64,000 nt of DNA from Lentibacillus kapialis (GCF_014646635.1 NZ_BMNQ01000001.1:119976-183975); one strand, 5' to 3'; shown: positions 1-8,704, numbered from the stretch's first letter. Notes: generated by a model not told the origin, from the letters alone. Numbers and translations are program-made.

Positions 1-322
1 TTGCTTTTTTTAGCGGATAGTCTTTCAGCTCAGACAAATAAAGGAGGATATCCATCACTTTCACATTTTTGTACAACCCGCGTTCTTCCGGCAGATAACC
101 GATTTTATGGCGTGGTATTTCCGCGTGGCCCCGGAAGGAAATGGCGCCTGCATCAGGGTACATGATTCCCATAATATTGCGGATTGTTGTTGATTTGCCT
201 GCACCATTCGGTCCTAAAACTGCCATTATTTCACCTTTTCGGACATCAAACGAGATATCTCTGATGACCTGTTTGTCTTTAAATGATTTGTTTAACTTTT
301 CGACTGTCAGCATTGTTTCCAT
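1..322 (-). CDS. ABC transporter ATP-binding protein, N-terminal part (cut by window edge)
   Basis: The first about 107 codons of an ABC ATPase are visible; the rest lies left of the window. Walker A (GPNGAGKST) is near residues 37-45. The Q-loop region reads YLPEERGLY near 77-85, a form typical of the NatA/YhaQ branch of ABC-2 type exporters. That branch usually works with a multi-pass permease, some members being linked to sodium or drug efflux. The ATG at 322 is chosen over the ATG at 313 because AGGAAGGTG lies about nine bases upstream of it. The substrate cannot be inferred because the permease is not in view. Confidence 0.85.
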   Translation of the reverse strand, partial: METMLTVEKLNKSFKDKQVIRDISFDVRKGEIMAVLGPNGAGKSTTIRNIMGIMYPDAGAISFRGHAEIPRHKIGYLPEERGLYKNVKVMDILLYLSELKDYPLKKA

Positions 323-647
323 ATGTTATGTCACCTTCCTAATTTAAACGTTGTAACCCGCTTTGTATTAAAAATTTTCCGTCGAATAGTTAGATTGAAA
401 TTCGGAGCAAACTCCCCGTATCACGGGATGCACGGAGATGACGGACTATCTTACCCATGTCAAGCTGATCAATAACCCATCCAGTAATACGCACAAGGAG
501 TTCACAAGTTTCATAATATCAAAGGATTGATAACGGGCCTCCTATTTTGGCACTAAACATATACAGTATATAAGATTATGAGAAAGTCAAGTGAATCTGG
601 GAAAAAACATTGAAAAAGTGTAAAATAGGAGAAGTGATTTACTCATT
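323..647. other. Intergenic region without a recognisable gene
   Basis: This stretch lies between the divergent ABC ATPase gene and the small membrane protein gene. It is AT-rich and has stop codons in all frames. It should hold the ATPase promoter on the minus strand, but no site is convincing enough to name. Confidence 0.5.
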
Positions 648-735
648 CGGTTGAAATTGCCGTACATCGGCTGAAATCGTCACAAATCGTTTGAAGTCTG
701 CACGTTTTAGACTGAAGTTGTCACAATATGGTGCT
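648..735 (+). repeat. Four imperfect 20-bp tandem repeats
   Basis: Four consecutive segments of about 20 bp begin at 648, 668, 688 and 708. They share the form CGGYTGAAATYGYC followed by a short AC-rich tail. The last is the most diverged and reads TAGACTGAAGTTGTCACA. A related stretch, TAGACTGAAATCGCC, occurs near 4565. The block keeps a reading frame open upstream of the next gene, so it inflates naive gene calls there. Confidence 0.5.
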
Positions 736-828
736 GGAAAAGAGGGTGTTATTTTCCGTCGATATGTCGCAGATTCAGTTGATATTCCAAATTCGACCGC
801 ACAAATTTTTTTCAGGAAGGTGAACCAA

Positions 829-1047
829 ATGGGATGGATCACAGCAATTATCACAATGGCAGCGCTGGTTTCAGCTATTTATTTATTGGATAAAAAGCCG
901 AACCTTAGTTTGACGATTGCCATTATCATACCATTTGTCTGTTTTTATTTAATCGGACGTTTGGATGGGGGCGTCATCTTCACGTTTTTTGCAGCCATTT
1001 TTGTTGTTATTATGAATGTGCTGAACCAGAGTAAAATAGAAGATTGA
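829..1047 (+). CDS. Small membrane protein, 72 aa, function unknown
   Basis: A 72-residue hydrophobic protein begins MGWITAIITMAA and has two to three membrane segments: residues about 3-20, 28-44 and 48-66. A charged turn (DKKPN) follows the first segment and a charged tail ends the protein. The start at 829 is chosen because AGGAAGGTGA sits just upstream. A longer in-frame start at 691 would translate the tandem repeats and has no good ribosome site. I do not recognise the family. Confidence 0.6.
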   Translation: MGWITAIITMAALVSAIYLLDKKPNLSLTIAIIIPFVCFYLIGRLDGGVIFTFFAAIFVVIMNVLNQSKIED

Positions 1048-1098
1048 CAGTTGGTATTGGCGGAAGAAAGTATTGTTCATAAATCCGCCATATCTTTG

Positions 1099-1120
1099 TT
1101 ACTATATTGTGAAATAGTAA
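1099..1120. promoter_or_regulatory. Inverted repeat upstream of doxX (DUF24/MarR-like operator candidate)
   Basis: TACTAT (1100-1105) and ATAGTA (1114-1119) form an inverted repeat with an 8-bp centre. The arms resemble those of the B. subtilis YodB operator, which controls quinone-response genes including the DoxX member catD, although that operator has a shorter centre. The match is suggestive only. Confidence 0.35.
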
Positions 1121-1152
1121 ACATGTTAGTTATTTTTAAAATAAAATAATGC

Positions 1153-1185
1153 TATAATATGGGTGTAATAAAGATATATCTTTAT
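1153..1185 (+). promoter_or_regulatory. -10 element followed by an 18-bp perfect palindrome
   Basis: A consensus TATAAT lies at 1153-1158. About ten bases downstream, at 1168-1185, is the perfect palindrome ATAAAGATATATCTTTAT, where a bound repressor would block initiation. The -35 region is weak. The arrangement suggests repressor control of the doxX gene at 1224. Confidence 0.5.
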
Positions 1186-1223
1186 ATTTAAATGTGAAAT
1201 ATTGAGCAAAGGAGCTGTTTTCG

Positions 1224-1736
1224 ATGTTTGTTAAATTCATTCGTAACAACAAAGTTCTCGCAGGAATATTGGCCTTTTTAAGAGTCTATATCGGTTATCA
1301 GTGGTTAACTTCGGGGTTTGGGAAGATTATGAGCGGCGAATTTGATGCCAGCGGATTTATTCAGGGTGCCGTTGCCAGTGCGGGGGGCGAGAATCCGACT
1401 GTGCAAGGTTGGTGGGGCGCCTTCCTTGAAACAGTTGCTCTCCCTAATGCAGAATTGTTCAGTATTATCGTCATGTGGGGAGAATTCTTGGTTGGTGCAG
1501 CTCTTATCCTTGGTATTTTTACCAACTTTGCTGCACTCATGGGGATTGCAATGAACTTCGCATTCCTGTTCAGTGGCACTGTCAGCACAAACGCCCAAAT
1601 GGTTCTTATCACCATGTTCCTGCTCATAGCAGGGTATAATGCCGGCCGCTTCGGATTAGATCGATGGGTCATTCCATTTTTAAAAGAGCGCAACGCACGT
1701 CACAAACGTAAAGACCATGAAGTTACTGCAGCATAG
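1224..1736 (+). CDS. DoxX family membrane protein
   Basis: A 170-residue integral membrane protein with the DoxX layout. An N-terminal segment with the LRVYIGYQWLTSGFGK motif (about 18-35) is followed by three more helices (about 78-97, 101-118 and 124-142), then a basic cytoplasmic tail rich in K, R and H. DoxX proteins in Firmicutes often sit in thiol, quinone or electrophile stress regulons (MhqP and CatD in B. subtilis). The palindromes upstream would fit such control. The start has AAAGGAGCTG nearby. A terminator follows, so the gene is probably monocistronic. The biochemical role is not established. Confidence 0.85.
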   Translation: MFVKFIRNNKVLAGILAFLRVYIGYQWLTSGFGKIMSGEFDASGFIQGAVASAGGENPTVQGWWGAFLETVALPNAELFSIIVMWGEFLVGAALILGIFTNFAALMGIAMNFAFLFSGTVSTNAQMVLITMFLLIAGYNAGRFGLDRWVIPFLKERNARHKRKDHEVTAA

Positions 1737-1743
1737 TTACTGC

Positions 1744-1779
1744 AAAAAAGCTGATCTCCATTTCGGGACCAGCTTTTTT
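1744..1779 (+). terminator. Terminator after doxX
   Basis: AAAAAAGCTG and CAGCTTTTTT pair around a short loop and end in a T run. Confidence 0.8.
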
Positions 1780-1923
1780 GATTTTTAACAGGTTTATCAG
1801 TGTTTCGGCTGCCGATTTAGGTTCTTCCAGTATATCAAATTCGCACAAGTTATTGTATAACTTTTCCAATGATGCACATCCTAAACACACATACATGTCC
1901 ATCAACTGAAAGGAGAATACCTT

Positions 1924-2517
1924 ATGAAAAAGTGGGTGCTGTTGTTCGGGTTGGTATTTGCAAGTATTTTGGGTGCCTGTGCGGATACAAATGATGAAAT
2001 GGAGGAATCGCAGAAATACAGTTCAAATCCCGGGGTTGAGACATCTGCCCCAATGAGTGAAAAAACGGATAAGCTGGAGGTCACGATGTACAACAACAAT
2101 AAGGAAAAAATCGGCACAACAACAATCCGGCCCGCATATACAGGGGTGAAGATCACACTCGAGGCATCTGAGTTGCCCTCAGGGACGCATGGATTTCATA
2201 TTCATGAAAATGGTATCTGTGGAGCTCCAGACTTTCAATCAGCCGGCGGGCATTTTAATCCGACCGATGCCAAACATGGGTTTGAACATCCGAAGGGACC
2301 CCATGCGGGAGATTTGCAAAATATAAAGGTTAATCAGAGTGGTAATGTTTTTGCGGACGCTGCAGCGAATATGGTCACTCTGGAAAAAGGCAAAAACAAT
2401 TCATTGCTTAAAGAGGGTGGAACAGCGCTGATCATTCACTCAGGCGCGGATGATTATAAGTCACAGACGTCAGGTGACGCAGGTGAGCGGATAGCCTGCG
2501 GGGTCATCAGCGAGTGA
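1924..2517 (+). CDS. sodC: Superoxide dismutase [Cu-Zn], lipoprotein
   Basis: A 197-residue extracellular lipoprotein with lipobox LGAC (Cys19), followed by a charged linker and a Cu/Zn SOD domain from about residue 50. The usual metal ligands are all present: His92 and His94 in GFHIHENG, His110 (bridging type), His118, His127, Asp130 and His172 in IIHSGADDY. Cys99 and Cys192 can form the conserved disulfide. The product should therefore be an active enzyme that removes superoxide at the outer membrane face. As I recall it, B. subtilis YojM lacks part of the copper site, unlike this protein. Start chosen from AAAGGAG upstream of 1924. It stands alone. Confidence 0.92.
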   Translation: MKKWVLLFGLVFASILGACADTNDEMEESQKYSSNPGVETSAPMSEKTDKLEVTMYNNNKEKIGTTTIRPAYTGVKITLEASELPSGTHGFHIHENGICGAPDFQSAGGHFNPTDAKHGFEHPKGPHAGDLQNIKVNQSGNVFADAAANMVTLEKGKNNSLLKEGGTALIIHSGADDYKSQTSGDAGERIACGVISE

Positions 2518-2539
2518 GTATAATGAGTGTTATACGAGA

Positions 2540-2564
2540 CCCCGGTGGATACCCGGGCTTTTTG
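2540..2564 (+). terminator. Weak terminator after sodC
   Basis: CCCGG (2541-2545) pairs with CCGGG (2553-2557), followed by five T. The stem is short. Confidence 0.5.
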
Positions 2565-2568
2565 CTCG

Positions 2569-2584
2569 TAACGTCAGAAAGTAT
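2569..2584 (+). repeat. Remnant of the 88-bp repeat family
   Basis: TAACGTCAGAAAGTAT matches the left end of the 88-bp repeat seen intact at 3355-3618. Similarity stops after 16 bases. Confidence 0.55.
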
Positions 2585-2699
2585 GTAGTTTTTAGCTCTA
2601 TCGATGCTTTGTCGAATATTGCCACGTCTGGCTCCAGCGCTAAGCGCAGTCCATACGTCACTTAACTGGTCCCCAGCGCTTTTGTTCCTGTCGTTTTCT

Positions 2700-2990
2700 C
2701 CTGTTTTACCCCGATAGATTCATTACAACCCTGAATAGGGTGGCTTGTATCCATTTTATGGAACGGGAAAACGCTCAGCTTCGGCGGTTCCTCATTCCGC
2801 TATTTGCGTCAATTAAAGCTTTTCAAACACGTTAGCGGATCCTCATTCCGCTATTTCACCATTTCGCCCTAGATTTGCTCTGTTTTTACCCAAATAGCGG
2901 AATGAGGATTCATTACAGCGCGGAATAAGGCAGTTTTGCTCCATTTAGCGGAACGAGGATCCGCTCAGTTCGAATCATCCAGCTTAAAAA
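2700..2990. repeat. Cluster of AGCGGA-type intergenic repeats
   Basis: The gap from 2518 to 3094 has no gene. Its right half holds two diverged direct copies (about 2712-2785 and 2902-2972) sharing CATTACA, GAATA, CCATT, GGAACG and CGCTCAG in the same order. CCTCATTCCGCTATTT also occurs twice (near 2790 and 2839) and once inverted as AATAGCGGAATGAGGA (near 2891), so these segments could fold on each other. Confidence 0.6.
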
Positions 2991-3094
2991 TTAAGCCAGT
3001 TATACTGCTCACATGTTCCTATACCATGTTCTAATAGACTCATGTATACTAAAAGTCTAAATAGAAATATGTTACACAAAGGAGCGGTGAATCC

Positions 3095-4552
3095 ATGACA
3101 ACTGGAGAGGGTACACAAACAATACCTGCTGCGGATAAAATTTGGACAAAAGATTTTGTTCTCATCTGTTTGGCAAATTTTTTTATTTTCCTGGGTTTTC
3201 AAATGACGCTGCCAACGCTTCCATTGTTTGTGGACGAACTTGGTGGAAGTGACAGGCAAATCGGTTTAATTGTTGGTGTTTTCACGTTTTCTGCTCTTCT
3301 GTTCATACCTTGTGCGGGCCATGCACTTGAATCAAAGGGGCGTGCATTTGTTTATAACGTCAGAAAGTATAAATGATGGATGACCTTATAAGAAAAGCTT
3401 CGACATTCGCTATAAGACGAGGCGAATGCCGAGTTTTTCTAATAACGTCAGAAAGTATAAATGATGGATGACCTTATAAGAAAAGCTTCGGCATTCGCTA
3501 TAAGGCGAGGCGAATGCCGAGTTTTTCTAATAACGTCAGAAAGTATAAATGATGGATGACCTTATAAGAAAAGCTTCGACATTCGCTATAAGACGAGGCG
3601 AATGCCGAGTTTTTCTAACATGACGGGTCTCATCATTTTTGTATTATCTGTCGGGTCATATGCGTTTATTTCCATTATTGCGCTGTTATTTATTATGCGC
3701 GTTGTCCAAGGCGCCGGCTGGGGTTTATCAACAACAGCGACAGGCACCATCGCAACCGATCTTATTCCACCGAAACGACGTGGAGAGGGTATGGGCTATT
3801 TTGGTTTGTCAGGTAATCTGGCGTTGGCTTTTGGTCCCGCACTTGGATTGACATTAACAGGCTACATTACGTTCACGTCACTTTTTTTAATATGTGCGAC
3901 GCTGGGACTGACAGCTTTTGTTTTGTCGTCACGCATTCGTTACAAGCGTGTGGAGCAGTCGGAACATAAATCAACAACCGTTAAATTCGATATATTCGAA
4001 AAGTCAGCGCTCAGACCATCAGTGCTGTTATTATTTATTACCGTTACATTCGGCGGGATTGCCTCATTTCTTCCTATTTATGTCGAAAAGAGCGGTGTAG
4101 ACGGGATTGAATTATATTTCTTAGTCTACGCCTTGTTTCTTATGATTTCGAGGCTATTTGCGGGAAAAATCTATGATCGGAAAGGCCATTTGTATGTTTT
4201 TCCGCCGGGAACAGCGCTCATTCTTGTTGCTATGCTTTTTCTATCATGGCTTCCAAATATCGGTGTAATGCTGATTGCGGCTGCATTATACGGGCTTGGT
4301 TTTGGTGCAGTACAGCCGACGCTCCAAGCGTGGGCTGTAAATGATGCACCAGACAACAGACGGGGAATGGCTAATGCCACATTCTTCTCCTGCTTTGATT
4401 TTGGTGTGCGTGTCGGGGCAATATTGTTCGGTCAGATTGCCTCCGTGTTCGGTTATCATATGATTTATTTAACGGCGGCAGGCTCTGTGCTGTTTTCGCT
4501 CCTGCTATATGTTTATTTATATATAAGAGCTAATATCCGGGAAGCCAGCTAA
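3095..4552 (+). pseudogene. MFS transporter gene interrupted by three tandem 88-bp repeats
   Basis: The N-terminal part (93 codons) and C-terminal part (316 codons) of one major facilitator protein are separated by 264 bp of repeat DNA. The first part ends in the loop after helix 2 at GRAFVY. The second resumes at MTGLIIFVLSVG, as helix 3 should. Removing 3355-3618 joins GTTTA to CATGACG and gives an uninterrupted 397-residue, 12-helix protein. The insert is 88 codons long, so phase is kept, but a TGA is read eight codons after the tyrosine. The intact relative would be a drug or metabolite efflux carrier. An internal start at 3602 could make only a carrier lacking helices 1-2. Flanking codons show no other damage, so the break looks recent. 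Confidence 0.88.
3355..3618 (+). repeat. Three exact tandem copies of an 88-bp repeat
   Basis: Units begin at 3355, 3443 and 3531. Each starts TAACGTCAGAAAGTATAAA and ends GAGTTTTTCTAA. Units 1 and 3 agree, while unit 2 differs by G for A at two sites (CGGCATT and AAGGCGAG). Each unit folds into a hairpin whose main stem pairs CGGCATTCGC with GCGAATGCCG, flanked by AGAAAA and TTTTTCT, so the RNA resembles a terminator. Relatives lie near 12.1, 13.8, 15.1, 58.0 and 62.1 kb. Confidence 0.93.
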
Positions 4553-4674
4553 CTGCTCGGATATTTAGACTGAAATCGCCCACCTCTTCCGGATTAAAGT
4601 AGCCAATAAATTGGGCTGTGGCACCCCTTTTTGTGCATTTTCAACGATTATAGGGGTGAAGGGAGGTGATCAGC

Positions 4675-4899
4675 ATGGCGGCAGCACAAAAAGGGGGATC
4701 ACGGCTAACGCTGGTGCTGGATGACGGGGACGACATGATGACAGGGAAACCCATTTATAAAGCAAAACGTTTTAACAATGTAAAACCGGAAGCGGCAGCC
4801 GATCAATTGTATGCTATCGCAACTGTTGTTGCAGGGCTTCAGGAACGTCCGCTTTATATGGTTGAACGTCATGATGAGTTTGAAATCACCCGGACATAA
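4675..4899 (+). CDS. DUF1659 domain-containing protein
   Basis: A 74-residue soluble protein matching the small DUF1659 family by its central FNNVKPEAAADQLYAIA and the following LQ segment. GGGAGG at 4661-4666 supports the ATG at 4675; an in-frame GTG at 4666 overlaps that site and is less likely. It is followed 31 bp later by a YvrJ-type gene, and this pairing is common in Bacillaceae, often with a DUF2922 gene that is missing here. The function of the family is unknown. Confidence 0.8.
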   Translation: MAAAQKGGSRLTLVLDDGDDMMTGKPIYKAKRFNNVKPEAAADQLYAIATVVAGLQERPLYMVERHDEFEITRT

Positions 4900-4930
4900 A
4901 ATTAATCCAAATCAAGAGGAGGTCATATCA

Positions 4931-5065
4931 GTGGAAACTTGGGTGTCATTTGTCACGGAAGTTGGCTTTCCGATCGTGGTAACATTTTATTTACTGCACC
5001 GGATTGAAGGCAAGCTGAACGATTTGATTGAATCCATCCACGCACTCCCGGATAAGATGAAGTGA
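4931..5065 (+). CDS. YvrJ family small membrane protein
   Basis: A 44-residue protein starting at GTG 4931 behind AAGAGGAGGT. It has one membrane helix (about residues 8-24, FPIVVTFYLLHRIE) and an amphipathic tail. The length, the FPIVVTFYLLxRIE core and the position directly behind a DUF1659 gene match the YvrJ family. The function is unknown. It is easily missed because of its size and GTG start. Confidence 0.8.
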   Translation: METWVSFVTEVGFPIVVTFYLLHRIEGKLNDLIESIHALPDKMK

Positions 5066-5266
5066 CGGATTTAAATGGAGAACTCTGGCGCCTGCTGGAG
5101 TTTCTCATGGCATGTTCGCCGCACAACAGCACTCTTTCAAGAATATACGTTTATAATCCGTTTAATGCTTCCATCCTATTAAAAATAGTCTTTAGTTTAA
5201 AAATGGCATCGTCTCATATACAATGTTAATAGTGAATAAGATGCCAGAAGGTAGGGTAAATGTGTT

Positions 5267-8200
5267 TTGAAACAAATCCGTGATCTTAATATACAAAAAA
5301 TGTTTTCAACTGCCGTCTACCAGCGCGGCTGGCGATATTATCAAAAAGATCTGGTAAGCGATCTGACTTATGATAACAATTTTAAAATCTGGTCCGCATC
5401 CGTACATGGGTCTGAGGAATACTTTGTGGAAGTCAACACGTCCGAGTTAGCCGATGGTTCGATGGATGTGTATTGCGATTGTCCGGCATACTCCACGTTT
5501 GGTCCCTGCAAGCACATCGCGGCTGTCCTAATAAAAATTAGCAATAGTAACATTGATAATCCGATCAGAATGTCGAAAGATTATCATATGACCGATTGGC
5601 TGATGAACTCCATTGCATCGCTGAACGCATTTCAGCCGGTTTCCGAAATCACATTGCAAAAAGTCCCGCTTCACGTCGAGTATTACTGTAGATGGAACTA
5701 TGAACATAATCTGTTACTTGAGCTGAAAGTCGGTGAGAATCGGCCGCTTGTCGTCAAAAACGTACAAGGTTTTCTCGACAATGTCTTTTCAGGGAATGAA
5801 CACTATTTCACGAAAACGTTCACCTATAACCCGGAAATCCATTATTTCCATGAACAGGACATGGAAATTCTCGAGACGCTATACACCATTTTGAACAACG
5901 AAAAAGTGTATTTTGACCGAAATATCTACCGGTTTATGAATACCCCTGAGCGGGCAGTCATTATGCCGCCATTAATTGCCGAACAATTGCTGCAGAAACT
6001 GTCGGAACGCGATTTCACCGTTAAGGCTGCAGAGGCGTCCTATCAAAACATTAAGCTTGTGGAAGATGAGCTGCCGTTTCAGTTTGACCTTTCCAAAACA
6101 GAGGAAGGCGAACTGTCTCTCTTGATGGATAATATCGAATCCGTTACCTTTTTTGAACACTATAGCTTATTATTTTCACATGGGACGTTCTATTTTCCGA
6201 CTAAAGAGCAGATTCCGATTATTGAACAACTGTCTTTTGCCGGTAAGCAAAATAATCAATTACCGGTACCCAAGGAAAAGTCTGATGACTTTATTTCACA
6301 AGTGGTCCCGTCCCTGAAAAAAATTGGTGACGTGCAGATATCTGAAAATATAGCTGATGACATCACACAGTTTCCACTGAAAGCTAAATTATACCTCGAA
6401 TTACAAGAGAATTGGATTGCCGGCGAATTAAACTATCATTACGGCAGTCATGAACTTGACCCGTTTAATGGGCGGAAGCAATCTGATGACGTTATCATTA
6501 TCCGTGATGTGGAAAAAGAACAGAAAATCATGAACTTGATTGAGCACGCAAACTTTCGCTACAACGGCAAAGAACTGTATATTGAAGTCGATGATGATAC
6601 ATTGTACGATTTTTTGTTTAATGTCTTACCGGTGCTTGACAAATATCTTGAAGTGTATATGACTGATGACATTCGCCGGTTTTTTGCTGATACACAAGCC
6701 TCACCGAGTACAAGTGTCCAGCTTGAATCATCGTCTAATTTGCTGGATATTGGTTTCAATATTGATGGAATCAATGATCAAGAAGTGGACCAGGTGCTCA
6801 ATGCGGTGATGGAAAAAAGGCGTTATTATCGTCTTCAGGATGGGGCCTTTCTTTCTTTGGAAGGAGAAGAGTTCGCATCTGTGAAGCAGTTATTCGATGA
6901 CTTGGAAATCAGTCAAGCGGATTTGCAGGATGGAAATGTGCAGATGCCTGTTTATCGTGGTACTCAGATCGATGAGCTGATTGATACGAAAAAACAATAT
7001 GACCCGGCATTTCAAAAACTTTTGCATCAATTACGGTCACCCGAAGAGCAGGTCTACCCGTTGCCGGAAAACCTGAATGCGGAACTGCGGAATTACCAGC
7101 TGACCGGCTATCAATGGTTTAAATCGTTGAGCCGCTATCATCTGGGCGGTATCCTTGCCGATGACATGGGGCTTGGGAAAACACTCCAGAGCATTGCTTA
7201 TATTCTCTCGGAACCCGGGGATACGCCTCATTTGATAATCGCGCCATCATCAGTGCTATACAACTGGAAAAACGAATGTGAAAAATTTGCACCTGACCTA
7301 AAGGTAGCTGTTATGACAGGAGCGCCTGCTGAGCGAGCGAAAATGATAGAAACGAATAACGATAAAGATGTCTGGGTCACATCGTATGCGACGTTAAGAC
7401 AGGATATTGAATTATATCAGGAAAAAACATTCCAGACACTGATTCTCGATGAAGCACAGTATATAAAAAACTATGCAACCAAGACATCCAAAGCTATACG
7501 TCAAGTTAAAGCAGGCAGGCGTTTTGCTTTGAGCGGTACGCCTATTGAAAATTCAATTGACGAACTCTGGGCCATTTTTCAGGTCATTTTGCCGGGGTTG
7601 ATGCCGCGGCAGCGAAAATTCAAGCAGCTTGAGAATGATAAAATCGCTTCAATGACCAGGCCATTTATTTTACGCCGGGTAAAAGGGGATGTCCTGAAAG
7701 AGCTGCCGGAGAAAATTGAATCGGTGCATGTATCCGAGTTGACGAAAGAACAAAAAGATCTGTACGTAGGATATTGGCGTCAGCTGCAACAGGAAGCAGC
7801 TCAATCGATGAAGGAGAGCAGCTTTCAGCAGAACCGTATGAAGATATTGGCCGGCCTCACACGTCTGCGCCAAATTTGCTGTCATCCGTCAGTGTTCCTG
7901 GAAAACTATGAAGGTGAATCCGGCAAGTTAAACCAGCTGATGGACACGGTTAGAAATGCTGTGGCAAATGGCAAGCGTATGCTGATTTTCTCTCAATTCA
8001 CCAGTATGCATGAAATCATCATGAAGAAATTGCATGAGGAAGACATTGATTATTTCTATCTTCATGGTCAAACCGGATCTCAGGAGCGTGTTCAAATGAG
8101 TGAGCGGTTTAATCAGGGCGAAAAAAATGTGTTCCTTGTTTCCTTAAAAGCAGGCGGTACCGGGCTAAATTTAACCGGAGCAGATACGGTTATCCTGTAT

Positions 8201-8431
8201 GATCTATGGTGGAATCCTGCAGTTGAAGATCAGGCGACAGGACGGGCGCACCGGTTCGGGCAGAAAAATGTTGTTCAGGTGATCCGCCTTGTAACTGAAG
8301 GGACAATTGAAGAAAAAATATACGACCTGCAGCAGAAAAAGCGGGAGCTGATTGATCAGGTGATCCAGCCAGGCGAAGCAATGTTGTCAAGCTTAAATGA
8401 AGAAGATGTGCGTGAGCTGTTGAATATATAG
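5267..8431 (+). CDS. ywqA: SNF2/SWI2 family helicase with N-terminal SWIM zinc finger
   Basis: A 1054-residue protein like B. subtilis YwqA. The N terminus holds a SWIM finger (Cys70, Cys72, Cys81, His83). A long middle region follows, then the SNF2 ATPase core: Walker A DDMGLGKT near 632, the DEAQ box near 728, TSYATLRQD and LSGTPIENS motifs, and the C-terminal helicase lobe with GRAHRFGQ near 990. Such proteins are ATP-driven translocases thought to remodel protein-DNA or RNA polymerase complexes. The start is TTG at 5267 with AGAAGGTAGGG upstream; no ATG is well placed. The protein is of normal length. It has no operon partner. Confidence 0.92.
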   Translation: MKQIRDLNIQKMFSTAVYQRGWRYYQKDLVSDLTYDNNFKIWSASVHGSEEYFVEVNTSELADGSMDVYCDCPAYSTFGPCKHIAAVLIKISNSNIDNPIRMSKDYHMTDWLMNSIASLNAFQPVSEITLQKVPLHVEYYCRWNYEHNLLLELKVGENRPLVVKNVQGFLDNVFSGNEHYFTKTFTYNPEIHYFHEQDMEILETLYTILNNEKVYFDRNIYRFMNTPERAVIMPPLIAEQLLQKLSERDFTVKAAEASYQNIKLVEDELPFQFDLSKTEEGELSLLMDNIESVTFFEHYSLLFSHGTFYFPTKEQIPIIEQLSFAGKQNNQLPVPKEKSDDFISQVVPSLKKIGDVQISENIADDITQFPLKAKLYLELQENWIAGELNYHYGSHELDPFNGRKQSDDVIIIRDVEKEQKIMNLIEHANFRYNGKELYIEVDDDTLYDFLFNVLPVLDKYLEVYMTDDIRRFFADTQASPSTSVQLESSSNLLDIGFNIDGINDQEVDQVLNAVMEKRRYYRLQDGAFLSLEGEEFASVKQLFDDLEISQADLQDGNVQMPVYRGTQIDELIDTKKQYDPAFQKLLHQLRSPEEQVYPLPENLNAELRNYQLTGYQWFKSLSRYHLGGILADDMGLGKTLQSIAYILSEPGDTPHLIIAPSSVLYNWKNECEKFAPDLKVAVMTGAPAERAKMIETNNDKDVWVTSYATLRQDIELYQEKTFQTLILDEAQYIKNYATKTSKAIRQVKAGRRFALSGTPIENSIDELWAIFQVILPGLMPRQRKFKQLENDKIASMTRPFILRRVKGDVLKELPEKIESVHVSELTKEQKDLYVGYWRQLQQEAAQSMKESSFQQNRMKILAGLTRLRQICCHPSVFLENYEGESGKLNQLMDTVRNAVANGKRMLIFSQFTSMHEIIMKKLHEEDIDYFYLHGQTGSQERVQMSERFNQGEKNVFLVSLKAGGTGLNLTGADTVILYDLWWNPAVEDQATGRAHRFGQKNVVQVIRLVTEGTIEEKIYDLQQKKRELIDQVIQPGEAMLSSLNEEDVRELLNI

Positions 8432-8505
8432 ATTGAAAACAAATTTTACAGAATTGTGAATGAGTTTTATAATGAAGATAACGGCATATCGAAGGAGTGG
8501 TTTAA

Positions 8506-8655
8506 ATGAAGTATTTTTTATCAGGAACCGTCAAATTTATTGTATCGAATATTGCCGTTATCTTTGCAATAATGCTACTGCCAGTGTTTCTCGTTACAGA
8601 TTCAGTACCGGTTTTTGATCAAATAATGGATTACCTGTTCAACAAAAAGTCGTGA
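8506..8655 (+). CDS. Small membrane protein, 49 aa
   Basis: A 49-residue protein (MKYFLSGTVKFIVSN...) with one strong membrane helix at about 12-31 and a short polar tail. GAAGGAGTGG lies upstream of the ATG at 8506, and a strong terminator follows the stop at once, both supporting a real gene. I do not recognise the family. It lies 74 bp behind the helicase gene and may be cotranscribed. Confidence 0.65.
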   Translation: MKYFLSGTVKFIVSNIAVIFAIMLLPVFLVTDSVPVFDQIMDYLFNKKS

Positions 8656-8660
8656 CAGCA

Positions 8661-8704
8661 AAAAGCCCGGATGTGCGCAAGATGCTCATATCCGGGCTTT
8701 TTGC
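8661..8704 (+). terminator. Terminator after the 49-aa gene
   Basis: AAAAGCCCGGAT pairs with ATCCGGGCTTTT and a T run follows. Confidence 0.85.

Noticed and set aside
141..347. Plus-strand frame opposite the ABC ATPase
   Set aside because: It is the antisense of a clear Walker A gene and has no ribosome site.
3355..3618. TA target-site duplication of a mariner/IS630-type MITE
   Set aside because: The left junction reads TTTATAACG and the right TCTAACATG. After exact excision no TA duplication remains, and other copies lack flanking TA pairs.
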